From: Albugo candida
Taxonomy: Eukaryota; Oomycota; Peronosporomycetes; Albuginales
Direction of reading: 5' to 3'
Length of the DNA stretch: 64,000 nt
Assembly: GCA_040437565.1 (NCBI GenBank)
Contig: JBDOQK010000017.1
Location: 62,001 to 126,000 of the forward strand
Positions within the stretch are counted from its first letter, which is position 1. Every line of letters begins with the position of its first letter. The translations under genes and the position numbers were made by a program. The notes beneath the pieces were generated by a model that was given only the letters and a program-made list of their open reading frames with translations, did no database searches and was not told the origin of the DNA. Of this stretch, positions 48,001 to 60,588 are shown one piece after another.

Positions 48001-49551
48001 TCAGTTTAATATCTCTCGCACATGCTCCACAGGAACGCAATTCTTCTCACATCCAACGAATACCTGAGTGCCTGATCTGACTAACGCCCCATTCCTTCCA
48101 GATAGCACCCGCGCAATTCCTTGAAATCCAAGACTTCCGATAAAATTCTCTTCCAGCTGTAAATTCTCAAGATGCGGCATTACCCTTCGATCTAATTTCA
48201 TCAAAGCAGCAAGGCGTAATATCGCACCATCGGTCAGAATGTTTCGACCCAAATCAAGCATTTGAAGGCGATGTGCAAGAGTATCTTCGGTTTGGCTTGA
48301 TCGCGCACTATTGAATAACAATGTCCATAGCGCGTGACTTGAAGCTTCGCCCATAAAATTGTTTCGTAGCATCAGCGAATGTATGTTCCTGAAGCATGGG
48401 GCTTCTAATAAGTGTGCGATCACACAAAGTCGCTCGTCGCCTAATATATTGGATTCCAATTTCAGGTGCTTTAAACTAGGCGAGCGATCCAAATTCTTAG
48501 CCAATGCCGATAAACACATAACAGTGGCATCACCTTCCGCTGCACAATCAAAGGGTGCAATCAATTCCAATGACTCGAGTTTCAAAAGCGCATTGCTACT
48601 AAGTGCGGATGCAAGTTCCGTAACCAGCGCAGATCCAATCAGATGAGTCGGTTTCTGCGTTCCGGACTGTGCGCTAGATCTAGGACTATCCGTTAACGGT
48701 AGAATTCGTGAAAATCCAGTTTTGTGTCCGTCGTTATGACTGTTTCTGATCACTAGTGTCTTCACGTTGGAGCATTGCACCAGTAAAGACTTGAAATGTT
48801 GCTGCAGTGATCGACATTGCTCCTTACCTGCGTCAATGATGAGTGACGAGATCATTGAGGGAGCATGATTAAAAAAAAAACGATTAAGGGAGCGATAACG
48901 CCAAATTTCATCGCCAGAGAGATAACTAAGTACGTTTCCCACTAAGTCCACGTTGGTGATCAAAAATGATGGAACAGCGGTTGTTTCCACACATTCTTTT
49001 TGCATTGAAACGTCGGTTGGCTGGTTCAATATACGAGGTTGAAACTCAGCGCTTTTTCGTGTCTTCTTTCGAGGACTCTGAGCAAACGGTGAAGTCAAAC
49101 TAGACCATCGCTTCACAAGGTTATCTTCTGTTGGAGTATTAAGGGAGTTATAATCGAGTGTAGTCGAGGCGGGGCACACACGCTTTGAACCCACGCGTTT
49201 GTGTGTTGCAAGTGGGGATACGTTTTGAAAAACGCCAGAATTAAATTGTGTAACCAACGCATGGACGCGCCGTTCTAAGGAACAAACATTCATATACTCT
49301 TCAAGTGAGTATGCGCTCTTGAATAACATCAATTCAATTCGTTGTACTAATTGTGAGCTTGAAATTGGTGTCACGTCGGAAGGACGACGGCTTTGAAGTG
49401 CTGGATGAAGCCTTTGTAATCGACTAATCATGAACCGTCTTATCTGTGTGTGATCTCCTTGACTGTGCCAAGACTCCTGTGACTGTGACTGTGACTGTGA
49501 CTCATGCATACCGGTTGGCACTGATGGGAATGCTCGCACGCGTAATGTCAT
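48001..49551 (-). CDS. F-box-like / leucine-rich-repeat protein, 516 residues
   Basis: Intact frame from ATG at 49551 to TGA at 48001. Residues about 18-26 are an SQ repeat (SQSQSQSQ). A basic cluster SPRKKTRKS near residue 158 could be a nuclear localisation signal. Residues about 198-235 (NVDLVGNVLSYLSGDEIWRY, then RSLNRFF) resemble an F-box. From about residue 265 to the end there are leucine-rich repeats of the ribonuclease-inhibitor type, for example LKHLKLESNILGDERL, IHSLMLRNNFMGEAS, LQMLDLGRNILTDGAI and LENLQLEENFIGSLG. If the F-box is real, the protein may be a substrate adaptor for an SCF ubiquitin ligase. That role is inferred. It sits head-to-tail with the IQ gene. Confidence 0.85.
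   Translation of the reverse strand: MTLRVRAFPSVPTGMHESQSQSQSQESWHSQGDHTQIRRFMISRLQRLHPALQSRRPSDVTPISSSQLVQRIELMLFKSAYSLEEYMNVCSLERRVHALVTQFNSGVFQNVSPLATHKRVGSKRVCPASTTLDYNSLNTPTEDNLVKRWSSLTSPFAQSPRKKTRKSAEFQPRILNQPTDVSMQKECVETTAVPSFLITNVDLVGNVLSYLSGDEIWRYRSLNRFFFNHAPSMISSLIIDAGKEQCRSLQQHFKSLLVQCSNVKTLVIRNSHNDGHKTGFSRILPLTDSPRSSAQSGTQKPTHLIGSALVTELASALSSNALLKLESLELIAPFDCAAEGDATVMCLSALAKNLDRSPSLKHLKLESNILGDERLCVIAHLLEAPCFRNIHSLMLRNNFMGEASSHALWTLLFNSARSSQTEDTLAHRLQMLDLGRNILTDGAILRLAALMKLDRRVMPHLENLQLEENFIGSLGFQGIARVLSGRNGALVRSGTQVFVGCEKNCVPVEHVREILN
49480..49503. repeat. Short tandem repeat GTGACT coding for Ser-Gln
   Basis: Four units of GACTGT/GTGACT lie within the first codons of the F-box/LRR gene and code for the SQSQSQSQ stretch. 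Six-base units keep the frame, so unit number may vary without breaking the gene. Confidence 0.8.
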
Positions 49552-50508
49552 AAGTACTGCTGATCAAAATTAAGTTTAACACGTTCTAAGCACGACCAGA
49601 ATCGAAAAATGACCAGCCGATATTCCTGACGTTCGCTCGCTCTTAAAAAAGTGGCCTTTCTCTACAAGCTATACCTAAACCCGCCAACTTTTGTACTTTA
49701 CTTTAAGGGGTACATGAACACGTTTATACAGGGTGCCTCGTTGGTACAAAAAGCTAGAGCCTATTCTCTCCACGTGGACAGGTACGACGTTATTTTCCTG
49801 TCACAGGAAACCGGCCATAACCCTTTCCCACAAAGAAGTGAAGCCTTCAATGAGGTGTCATCGGAGCACATTTCCTGTCTTGCAAAAAAACAGAACGGTT
49901 AAGTTGCCCGAAATTTGGCTGGTTATAACAAGAATGACAACTTTCTCGTTTGCTCGAACACTGATTGGTTAAACCGCGGAGAAAAGAGCAACACTTTTCC
50001 TGCATCAGAAATGTCAGAGAACAAAAGGTTACACTATGCAGTTTATGGTACATACGGTTTGAGATTTCTTTCGATGAAAATTACAGCGTTCTTTTGTTCA
50101 GAAATCGTTTCCAGACTGACTCTGTCCACGCTCCCTTGCTACTTCCTACTGCGAGACGTACATTCACACATCAGGTGTTTCACTCTATCATTGTCATTTG
50201 TTCTTATCATACTCGACTTCTAAATAACGCGAAATATTTCTCAACTTCAATCATACTGAAAAATGCTGCGCTGTGTTCAACGATAAGCGTAACGAACGGA
50301 TGTGGCGGCACCACCGATTGAAGCAAAAGATTAGGTTCGTGCTGTGATTGATTTCATCAACTAGTGGCGTTGTAACGCTCGTCATATCAAACGCTCCCCT
50401 TACTTTGATCGTAACAGACGTACCACTTTACTACATGTCCATCATTCTTGCGAGTGCAGCTCTTTCAATCACCCACGTACTTGATGGTGATAAAATGACT
50501 CGGAAGTT

Positions 50509-50727
50509 CTACCTATCCACGCTTTGTTGCAGCTGATAACGGCGCGCAAATCGATCCAGCATCTCCAAGATCGGTGAAGGAATTGTTTGTTGCTGCGAGT
50601 AGATTTGATTGATAGCTTTGATAGTCATTCCTGTTATGAAAGCTGCTTCACTCGACAACGAACAAATCACCTGTCCATAACATTGTTCACACAGCCAGTA
50701 AGAACCAATACCGACAGCTAGACACAC
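50509..50727 (-). CDS. Possible last exon of a small unknown gene
   Basis: A 73-codon frame (ends QLQQSVDR) with no ATG at its start but coding-like residues: PFVCLAVGIGSYWLCEQCYG, then a helical part EAAFITGMTIKAINQIYSQQ. A plausible acceptor (CTCTCAAG) lies just upstream on the minus strand, so it could be a 3' exon. I could not find a convincing first exon, and the family is unknown. Confidence 0.25.
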   Translation of the reverse strand: MCLAVGIGSYWLCEQCYGQVICSLSSEAAFITGMTIKAINQIYSQQQTIPSPILEMLDRFARRYQLQQSVDR

Positions 50728-52236
50728 GAAAGGTCTTGAGAGAATACCGATTCAAAGTAAGAGTATAACGCACCTTTTCACATGTCCCAAATGCTGTAGA
50801 AAACTTGAATTTTACTACGCTTTCTCTTGTATGTTTGTGTAATCATTACTTCTCATAAAGAAGATACGGTAAATACTGTTGTGACACACCATCCGCATTC
50901 AAGAACATTTACTGGAGAGTAAACGTAATCATTGCAAATAGAGTACGTTCTGTCCCCACTTGTCCTTGTAATCAATGATTACTACGACTTCTTGACCATT
51001 TTAACAACAGCGATACGAAGCGTCCCAAACACATCACCGTAAAAAGATTGGTTTATATTATAGTCAACTTGTCCACTACCGTAAATACAAGCTTTTATTG
51101 GGCTACATTTGTGATTACTTTTGTGACACCGCCGTGATAATGTAATTGTGAACAATTCCTACATCACTTACGAAAGTTCAACACAGTTTACCGAATATTA
51201 ACACCTTATCGAGCTGCTTGAGAAATTATCCGAATCCTAAAAATATTGAGAGTCATTGGAAGTTTACTGTCCATCTGTTTGTTGATTGTCAAACCTGCAT
51301 TAGGGTGATTACACAGAGAATATGGCATTCTTATACGCAGAAACAGGTGATTTATGTAACGATATTTTTGAGAAGCAATACCATCAGTGTGGAGATGTGA
51401 GAAGCAAATTGATTTCTTCATATAATGTTGTGAATCGTTCCTGCTAATGATTTATACGCACTTATAACTGATTATGTAGTCCAATCAAATTTGAATACAT
51501 GCGACTCTTTTGTCTCTGACAAACTAATTACAATTTTGATGCCATTGATTGACCGTTATCATTCCGAGGATGTAAAAAGCACCACGCTCTATCAGTTAAC
51601 ATCTCAGTATGGATTCTGGCTTAGAGGCATTCAGCCATTATCTTTCATGTGGCAGCTTCTTGGCACTAGCTTTTCATTTGACCGCAAACATGGAGATACA
51701 TATGTTACCGCGTCATTCACTATCGAAGAAAATAAAGATGTGACAGGTTGCTGTAGAGCTTTATTTTTCGAAGCTTCTATGATGCTCCTATTGTGAAAGT
51801 AATCATTTGGACTGAAACAAAGCCATACACAAATTCTATTGGGCAACATGCTTACTTTTAGACACAATGCAAACGAATTTACTAATGCTGGTCTACGAAG
51901 AGAAGCAAAATTCATGATGCATCGATTCCAAGTGGCTGTGGAGGAACGACGGTTGTATCGGATTTGAACTGTTTTGTGACTTTGTTTCTTTAACAATGCT
52001 TTTGAAAGTATAAAGTAGGACCTCCATTCTTTTTGGATATTAATGTTAGCATATCGTCCATTCTATTGCGGTCCAAAACGCTAGAATTCGATTGATAGCA
52101 TGAATTCTGTGAATTTGACATTGCTATACGCGCAAATCGCAGTTTGTGCTGTGGATGCATTAGTCTCATGTGAGTATCGCTTTCACTGCGTGAAATCTGC
52201 GACAAGCTGCCATCTAAAAAACTAAAGCACGATCGC

Positions 52237-52593
52237 ATGAGTCGAATCAAGCTATCTACGATGGCAGCACAAGATTTGAATTATTCTCTGCTGCACACTG
52301 TTTTATATAAGCTGCAATCATGCTTTGTATTAATGTACAGGTGTCAATTGAGTCATCGGACCAGCACAATCGACTTTGTCATCAGCTTGCGACAGGTGGG
52401 CTTAAGCTCTATCTCTTGTTGCTTATTCCTTGTCTGTACGCACTTCATTTTCATGGAGAGAAATGATTCAAGGCCATACGGCTTGCGTTTGTACACTGAT
52501 ATGAAGAATTTTGTGATGAATGTGACTGAAAACTGCGTAGATGTTTCAATCTTCAGCGGAGAGAAATTAAAGAAAAACATTTACTTTGAATGA
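52237..52593 (+). CDS. Unrecognised 118-codon frame
   Basis: ATG at 52237, TGA at 52591-52593. The middle is hydrophobic with several Cys (SISCCLFLVCTHFIF) and the end is basic. No family was recognised. It may be a chance frame or a decayed gene. Confidence 0.2.
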   Translation: MSRIKLSTMAAQDLNYSLLHTVLYKLQSCFVLMYRCQLSHRTSTIDFVISLRQVGLSSISCCLFLVCTHFIFMERNDSRPYGLRLYTDMKNFVMNVTENCVDVSIFSGEKLKKNIYFE

Positions 52594-53466
52594 CTGTCCT
52601 TTTTTAGGTCTTTTCTTTTAGTAGAGATGAGCATAGAATGGATGAGCATCTAGAATCGAGTATCTAACTATAATACTTCATCTGTTTTGATTTCTGAAGA
52701 GCGCTGTTCGTGGTATGGTTCTTGGAACGTGCGTGTGACAATATCCGAACGTGCCCGAATTTGATGGAATCGAAGTCAAACGTCTGACAGCAGAATGATA
52801 ATGACGACGGCCACTCTACCATTTTCATTGAACGTAATTTTTTGCAACGTGAATTGTAAAATGTTACATCCTTCTTACGCGTAACTTCATAGTTTGGCGG
52901 CTTACTCATATATATTTAGGATGCCTATACAGTCTCATATCAATGCATTTGCGGCCAATAAAGTGAGTATCCATCGTCGCATGATTCTGTGATTATGTAA
53001 CAACGACAAGAAACGCTGAGCGAGGATGCAAATCAAGATCGTCAAGGCTCGATAGTTCATGAAGTATTAATTATCCTTCATGCGACCAAGAAACATATAC
53101 TCAACATTGCATACGGAAATGCTATAGATCCTATATACTGACGATTGAACGTAATGAGTCTGTACGCATAAGAGGGAAATAACTGAAGTATTATAGCGCA
53201 ACTTTAAAAGTACATGCACTTGCGGTAAAAAAACATTTTTCAGTCACAGCTTAGATTTTGTGAGTTTGAGCAGCATCTCGGTATGGTGGCTCACTGTTTC
53301 TTATCATGGCTGAAACCTGAAGCTGAGCATTTCTATTCATTAAACAAAACGTAGCGAACAATCATAAGTCTTTATCTCTCACGCTTCTGCTCGGCGGACG
53401 GACATTTTCGAGTATTGATTCCCCTGATTGTTTTACATTCGACGCGGATGATAAAGGGTGACAAGT

Positions 53467-55053
53467 TCAGCAAACTGGTTTGAGTAAAGTCGGCTCATAA
53501 GTTATAGACACGTGAGAAATGACAATAAACAAGGAGGTGCTCCCTTTTTGAAGTACAAGCTTCGATGAGATTGTGTACATGAACATTTCATCCGTATGAT
53601 CAAATCTGATGTGTAAATCATCTCTCAGGATCGCTTTTTTAGCCATACATACATTATGCTTGTTTAGAGGTTGACCGTACAGATGCAATGGAAAAGAGTG
53701 ATTTGGTAAGTCACAATGGCGCTTTTTTGATTCAAAACAAGATACCATGTCCATGACGGTCCACGGAGGCATACCTCTACGATTATCAAGATATTTCCTT
53801 CGTTGTGATATGCTGAATTTATGCAATTGTTTTGATATGCAGATATCAATCTTAAATACTTTAGAGTCACTTTGTGTCATTCACAAGTGACCAAAGCGGT
53901 GGTTGATAGAAGCGTTAATAGCTCTCCCTGATGTAGAATGCACGACACGCAAATTTTGGATCAAAAACTTGAAATGTGGCCATCAAAATCACCCGATCAT
54001 CGAAGTTTCAATTTTCATCATAGTGGACCGGGTTGATCCCGTAGCTCAACCGTCACCGATCAAAGGTATCCCAACGCTTTCTGTCATTTCTGTCGCGTAA
54101 TGTTCGTGTTCTAAGCAGATCATTTCGGAAAAGAGCATCATACTTTTGAACGGTACTTTGTGGACAGATTCAATTAGTGCATGCATCACAGGACCTGTCT
54201 CAACTCGTATTTTGGAACAAGAGTTTTGTGGACAGAAGCTTCGACGGAAGACCTGGAATAGTAGGAATGATCGGCACAAGAAAGATGAAAGAATCAAACA
54301 TTGTGCACTAGAACCTTTCCGAATGTACCTGTACACTAGATTTGAGCTCGATCGTTACAGAAATAAGAATTTTATTTTGCTAGTCGAGCAATGTGACGAA
54401 AAACCTGAACGAGAGATTGTTAAACTTATATTCTTAGGTACCATTAGCTTCGATACCGAAGAGATCTAGCAAATTTTAAGTAAGCGAGGGAAGAACCGAG
54501 TATCAGAGAAATACTGTGGTAGGTCTTCAGTAAGTTACATTTCTTTTCGGCAAAAGCCGGGGAGGGAGAGAGTGCTTAAATTCAAGTATCATCATCTACA
54601 AATTTGTTTGCACATGACACACTCGTGAATCGCAAGACTTAAGCAGACTTCATTTCGCAAGTTTAAGAAAATAATAGACGAAGGAATACTTGAAAGGAGA
54701 CGTTGTTTATTAGGAATATCTGATATCTTCATCAGAATGAGTGGAAGTGGATAAAAGAAGAGTTGGGCAGTCCAAGTTTGCACAGTTGTGCATCGCTATC
54801 TTTACTCCAAGTGTATTTCATTTAATAGATTCTTAGCTTCCCGTAAGATTTCTTTCTTGTATTTAATGCCGCATATTGAACAACCTGATAGAACCATTGT
54901 GAATGGAATACTCGCTCTATGTCTAGGCTGCGAAAAGGAAATACGGCTATAAAGCTCTGAGTCAACATTAAAATAAAGCACCATATTTCTTAGAAAATGC
55001 TTACATTTTGAGTAATTATCGGATGTATAACTTTCTACAGAGAACAAAGTCAC
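53467..55053 (-). pseudogene. CHXC/CCG-like relic, copy 3 (3' two thirds)
   Basis: Carries the family words in order on the minus strand. A region ending IPFTMVLSGCSI (about 54880) corresponds to IPFARPLGKITL of the best copy. KSMMLFSEMICLEHEHY (about 54140) is nearly the same as the best copy's KSMMLLPEMICSEHEQY. A NFDD word lies near 54010, then MTQSDSKV (about 53880) and GMPPWTVMD (about 53770). No signal peptide or Cys-x-x-Cys start was found, so the 5' part is missing or too decayed to see. It is broken in several places. Confidence 0.55.
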
Positions 55054-55797
55054 TTCGTAAGCTTTGAAATCACTGAATGTCGCGAATTGATTCTGACGTG
55101 GAGAATCGAGGCAATGGCTGGATAAGGGTGTAAGGGCGGGGAAGATGTAAGTATGTTGAGCTCTAGAGATGATGATGAGTTGTTATACCCTATTTTACAT
55201 TTTCATGTATCCGGTCAGCAGAACCTAGTCATCTTTTAGAGGTTGGTTCACGGGAACAAAGCACGAGGATCATAATTCAAAGTACTGAATGACATCTTAT
55301 AGCTCGTTGATGGCCACAACCTCTCAAGCCAAACGCATAGACTGTATAGGCAGGAAAGTAAGCCAAAAGCTCTATTATTTCAATTATGGAGCCTCAACGT
55401 TAGTCAAACCTGAAGATATTTGCCGGAAATCCGACCATAAGAGAAAAATTATACATTATTATTTGACATCCAGTTTCGCACACAATGTTGTCGCGCAATC
55501 AATTTATCCCTCCCAGCTTTCATCGATTTGAAACGCTTCCTTAAAAGGCGTTGGAAAAATTGTCTGATGGAAAAAAAGGTTGATGAAGGGTAGCGTGTTA
55601 GAGTTTTGCCGTGAGAAAGAAAATCCTCACATGCTTTCCGTATATACAATTTGCACGTTGATGTTCTGAAGTAGATAAGCGTCACCAATACGTTTTTCTA
55701 GACCCTTGTCGTACAGGTTTTGATCGAAGTTGTACATGGCGATCCTGAAACGTGTTGAATTTCAGGGTTGAAAGTGTTGATGGCAAAAACATTTCGT
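55054..55797. other. Short stretch between two relics
   Basis: On the minus strand 55740-55600 looks coding-like (MYNFDQNLYDKGLEKRIGDA) and may be the extreme C-terminus of the relic at 55798-56146. The rest shows nothing I can support. Confidence 0.35.
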
Positions 55798-56146
55798 CTA
55801 CGTACTTGCGCGATGATTAAACGCTGAAAACACCCTATATACGTTCTCTAAGCCTAACGATCGATTTGTAACCCAACAGTCGTTTTTCGGAAGAGGTCTT
55901 GCACCGTTTAGAGAAGAGTTATCAGGTTGAGATCGGTTCAAGGGCGCATACCCTTGCGAATGTTGAGCTGCTTTCCGTCTTTTTAATACCATTAAGTCGT
56001 GCACAGGTGCTCTGATACACATCACTCAACCAAACGAACGTTATTCTGTGTCATCCACAAGTAACCAAACTCGTATTCCATAGGAGCGTAGATGAAAAAT
56101 ACCTCTTCATCAAGTAAAATACACGTCACGTAGATGGAGGCCATAA
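55798..56146 (-). pseudogene. CHXC/CCG-like relic, copy 4, 3' part
   Basis: Begins right at the end of the Copia-A copy 3 LTR. On the minus strand it reads YEFGYLWMTQ and then RKGMRPWTDL, the family tail words. Together with 60736-62446 it makes one family member cut in two by the Copia-A insertion. The bases at the junction (TTATGGCCTC) match the paralog at 41030 (CTATGGCCTC). It is broken apart from the insertion as well. Confidence 0.65.
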
Positions 56147-56294
56147 TGTTGGCAGGTGAGCGAAGACAGTTGCGTTGGAAAAAATTGCCAAAACTGAGCT
56201 TTTATTTTTAGAAAATTAAAATCCGAACCAATCGTTTAGACTAATTAGCAAGTGCGACTAGAAACCTAGAGCACATTCTTCAATCATTCCAACA
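56147..56294 (-). repeat. Copia-A 3' LTR (copy 3)
   Basis: 148 bp with mirrored ends TGTTGG...CCAACA. Confidence 0.85.
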
Positions 56295-59200
56295 TCCTTC
56301 CTTTCTGGTTGCACTTAAAACTTTGTCATCTTCAACCTGCATCGTTCGATCCCGTAACTGCCATAACTCCCTTAGCTGAAGAAATCTTGGTGTCGGAAAC
56401 GCCTTTGTGGGCAAGTCGGCCATTATTTTCAATGTATGCACGTACCTTGGTGCGCTAATTTGGTTGCCATGTAGCTCTGACGAACTCAAGTTGGACGTCA
56501 ATATTCTTAGCCTTGATTGAAGTAGCTTCATTGAGAAACTGATTGATAGCCGCCTGGTTATCCCTCGACAAGATCATTGGCTCCTTCAGTTTGACGTTCA
56601 ACTCTTTGAATAATTCTCTTGATCCAAGTCATTCCTGCGATGCATTCGATGCTGCTACGAACTCCGCAGATACGCTTTTTCTCGTTTCATCATCCGCCCT
56701 ACAATCAGCATCTGAAAACGCTTCTGGAGTGACTTCTCTGGGATTGGTGCATTCTTCACCACCCAAATAGAGCTTTAGACTTTTCGTACCCTTTAAATAC
56801 TTCACCACTCTAACACCTAACGCCAAATCTACTGTTGTTGGTGCATGAGTACGTCTCGTCAGCTTTTGTATAGCAAAACTATTGTCTGAGTGGAACGCGC
56901 AAACCATAAAAGGCTTCCCGCCAAAGACTGAAACTTCTTGATCGTTGGCTTCTTGACTAACGGCATCTCCAAGCGGTCCGAAGTTGTTGTTGTGATATCG
57001 CTGTAGTCTTGATCGATAGTCGTGAGGATCGGATGCGCTTCATCTAGAACCATTTTCGTTATCAATTAAAATACGGACGGTTCCTGATCCTAAGGGTATC
57101 CATCTTCCTCGCTGTACTGAACTCGCGTTCCTAGGAACTTGCTGACGCGTCCGAGGTTCTTGATTGAAAGACCTGTAAGACTATCAATTGTCGACTCAAT
57201 TCTCGAAAGACTTGTTCGCGTTATCAGTATATTATCGACATATACCCTCAAAAACGTAATACCGTTTGTGTTCTGGTCGTAATATAAACATGATTCTGCG
57301 AGACTTTGCTTAAAGCCTGCATTGCTCAATTTTTAATCCAAAAGGTGACTCCACAGCCGTCCTGCTTGCTTCAATCCGTATAGGCTCTTCTGTAAGCGCA
57401 GTGCCACTTGGTCACGACTCGTAACACCGAGTTCATCCATCTTCGAAATCGAAATTTCCATTCCTTGAGGCACGTGCAAGTACAGGTTCAAGCTTTTTCC
57501 TGTTGATGCTTTCACGTACGTATTAGGTACGTCACCATGCCTCGCTGGCATTCCCAATATCCTCGCTAAAGCTAGTATGAGCTTCGCTGTCCCTAAATCT
57601 ATGACTGCTGCAAATGTCATATCTTAGTTGACTCCGAATACTTGATCGTTCGCGCAGGCAAACATTCTATCCTTGAGACGTTCCAAATTCCCCTTTCCAT
57701 CCGTATATCGCATGAATAACCACTTGGTATGTAGGGCTTTGATATCTTTGGTTCTTGGTACAATCGTCCATGTTCAGTCTCCTCCAGTGAGGCTAGTTCT
57801 GCGTCTGCAGCCTCGTTCCATTCGACATGCTTTACCGACTTCATTGCTTGGCTGTACGGGTTCGGGTCCGGCTCAATAAGAACTGAAACGATCTCTCGAG
57901 CTAAAGCTTTGCCTCCCTGGTTTCTGGTAACCATCTTGTTTCTTGGATCCTTCTGGTTGAGATTCGTTCGTGTTCTTGTAGCAGTTGTGATTAAATCCTT
58001 TTTAACGTTGGTATCCTCATGAGCTTTCACGTCTGCATCTGTCAAATCCTGTTGAGGTCCCTTGACATTTCCATTTTCATTTCCATTTTCTCATTCCAAC
58101 GCTGACTCCACGTTTGAAATGTGTTGAGTAATAATGACAGTCTTTGATTTGGGTAAATACACTTTGTACCCGTTGGTTTCATCGCATTTTCCGATGACAA
58201 TGCATCGTTCACTTCGCTTTGCGAGAGACTTTTTTCCAATTTGAACTCGAACTGAACAAGGTGAGGCGAATGTTACGACATCAACTAGACTTGTATCCTT
58301 CCCGGTCAACACTTTCAAAGGGTATTGTCTTCCTTCATTCGCTCTGGTTGGGCTTCTATTAAGGATATACGTCGCATATTGAGCGGTATCTCCCCAAAAA
58401 TATAGCGCCATAGAGCTTCCAAGTATCGTAGACCGCACTAGGTTCATAACTGTCCTATGCATTCGTTCAGATTTCCCATTCGATGCTTGAATTTCGGCCT
58501 CACTGATTTGTCTTCGTACTCCCTCTTCTTTGCAAGAAAGGTCGACATTTCTGTATTCTGCGCCGCCATTGGTTCGTAGAACATGAATCTTGCAATCAAT
58601 CGCTTCTCAAAGTAAAGTAGGAAATTTTGATGCTCTTAGCTGCTGCACTCTTAGTCTTGGTCAAGAATACCCGACAGTAGTTCGATTTGTAGTCAATAAA
58701 ATTGACCAAGTATCGATTTCCACGTCGGTCTTGAGGCGTGATCCGACCCTTCAGATCAATGCACATGACTTCACCAATTCGTTCCGTTCGTGAGTTTATA
58801 CTGGTATCTTTTCGTTATATTTTGTTTGCTTGCTTTCCGCCCAAGTAACGCATTTTAATCGCTGATGGTCAGCAATCCCGATCCCCGATTCCGGAAGATT
58901 TTTTCAATAGTATCGTCATTTAGATGATTAAATCGTTGATGGAAGTGTAAAACACTTCCCATCTGCTTGTTTGTTTTGTCCACGGACTCAATTGAAGCGA
59001 GAATGTCCAGAACATGATACGCGTTCTCGACCTTCTGTCTCAATAAGTAGACCGTTCTTGACCATATTTATTCCGAACACGATCGCACCATCAGAAGTAT
59101 GTTGAAAAACACTCGATCCATCTGCTTGATACATCAACTTGCATCACTTTGCCTCCAACTTTCCATATGAGACAATGTTCCAAGGAAGGTGTTCCGAATG

Positions 59201-59940
59201 TTGCACATCGTTCAAGAAAAAAATCCTCGGTAAGCCCTTGACTGTTGCGATAATCTTCGCCGATCCTGTCCATCTAATCTTCATTTCCTTCCCATTTGGA
59301 AGTATGCATGCTTTGTTGCATTCGTTTCGATGCTGTAACATGCTTATATCCATTACGAGATGCCTGCTGGATCTGCTGTCAAGAATTCATACTGTATTCG
59401 TTTCTTCCAGCGCAGTACTTTTGCATCCAATCCCTAAAGCGATGTCTTGATAGCTGATGGGGCTCTGATTTCAGTAATCGTTTTTCATATGTTCACTTTT
59501 CCCGCAACTGTAGCAGTTCATTCGCCTCTTCGGCTTCGATTCCCTTATCGCACCGATTCGGTCGCGAGCATTCCTTACAGCTAGGTTGAGACCGGAAATG
59601 GAGAAAACTGAACGTTATTTGATAGCATCGATGAATTGATGTAATTACTTCTGTAGATACAAAAACATCACTGAGTGAAGAGACTTTTTTGTACGCATGA
59701 AATGTGTGTCTAAAGGCCCCCGCTTACGAAAGGCTGGTTCCTCCTCCTGTACTCTAGAAGTATAAACCTTTGTACGAAGAATATGAAGAAACCGATTAAA
59801 GCTTATTCTCCTCCACCTCTGTAGAGCCTTCGTCATACGGAAATGATTCGAGAGTCCAATGAATCAATGTCAATAGCCATGCCGATGTTTTTAAAGGATC
59901 AAACACAATCTTTTTTTATTGAATTTAATGACCTATTCAC

Positions 59941-60141
59941 TTAAGAAATTTCTCTCCTCGATTGGTGCATTCGAAAGACGAGTTGAAGTTCAGCATCACT
60001 CCAGGGGCGCATACCTTGACGAAGAGTGAGCTCTTTCCCTGCCTTCTGATACCATATGTTGATGCACTTGTTTTTCGCAATGCACATCTGAAGTATTTGA
60101 GTGTGACTTTGTGTCATCCACAAGTATCCGAATCGATCGTT
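59941..60141 (-). pseudogene. CHXC/CCG-like 3' tail fragment inside Copia-A copy 3
   Basis: Reads FGYLWMTQ, MCIAKNKCI, GMRPWSD on the minus strand, as at 21295-21535 but with a few base differences. It is joined without a gap to Copia-A gag on its downstream side. Its upstream limit is hidden by the gap. Confidence 0.7.
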
Positions 60142-60241
60142 NNNNNNNNNNNNNNNNNNNNNNNNNNNNNNNNNNNNNNNNNNNNNNNNNNNNNNNNNNN
60201 NNNNNNNNNNNNNNNNNNNNNNNNNNNNNNNNNNNNNNNNN
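60142..60241. other. Assembly gap, 100 N
   Basis: Placeholder between Copia-A gag start and the CHXC/CCG-like tail. The contig to its left ends at the same base as the contig right of the gap at 21195-21294. Confidence 0.99.
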
Positions 60242-60588
60242 TATCCCTTGCCGACGGAAATCTGACTCTGTTGTGCCCGTCCAGCGCATTTTTTTGCATC
60301 GCATGAACAAAGCTTCTCTTCATCCCGCTATCTCGATGCTGCATCGGTTTAGCATCCAGGGATGACATAGTCAAAACCTTTCCTTGCTTTCTTGGTCCAG
60401 CAAATACACTTCCCGTTCGCGCGGGTGGTGGTGGTACAGGCGAGCCAACGCTCCGCTCGTTTTCGATCTTGTCCAATCTATTTCCGAGTGTCTCCAGAAG
60501 CAGCATCATTCGGACCATTTTCGACTCATCTGATCCGTCGGATTCTTCCATTGTCTTCGCTGGTGGAATCTTGATTGGAAACATAACC

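Larger units (their letters stand above)
49552..53466. other. Stretch without a firm gene
   Basis: About 3.9 kb with scattered short frames. Those with true ATGs and protein-like make-up are 51206-51421 (-, 71 codons) and 52237-52593 (+, 118 codons, hydrophobic middle). A minus-strand frame at 50509-50727 is described separately. No repeats or RNA genes recognised. The first few hundred bases should hold the promoter of the F-box/LRR gene. Confidence 0.35.
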
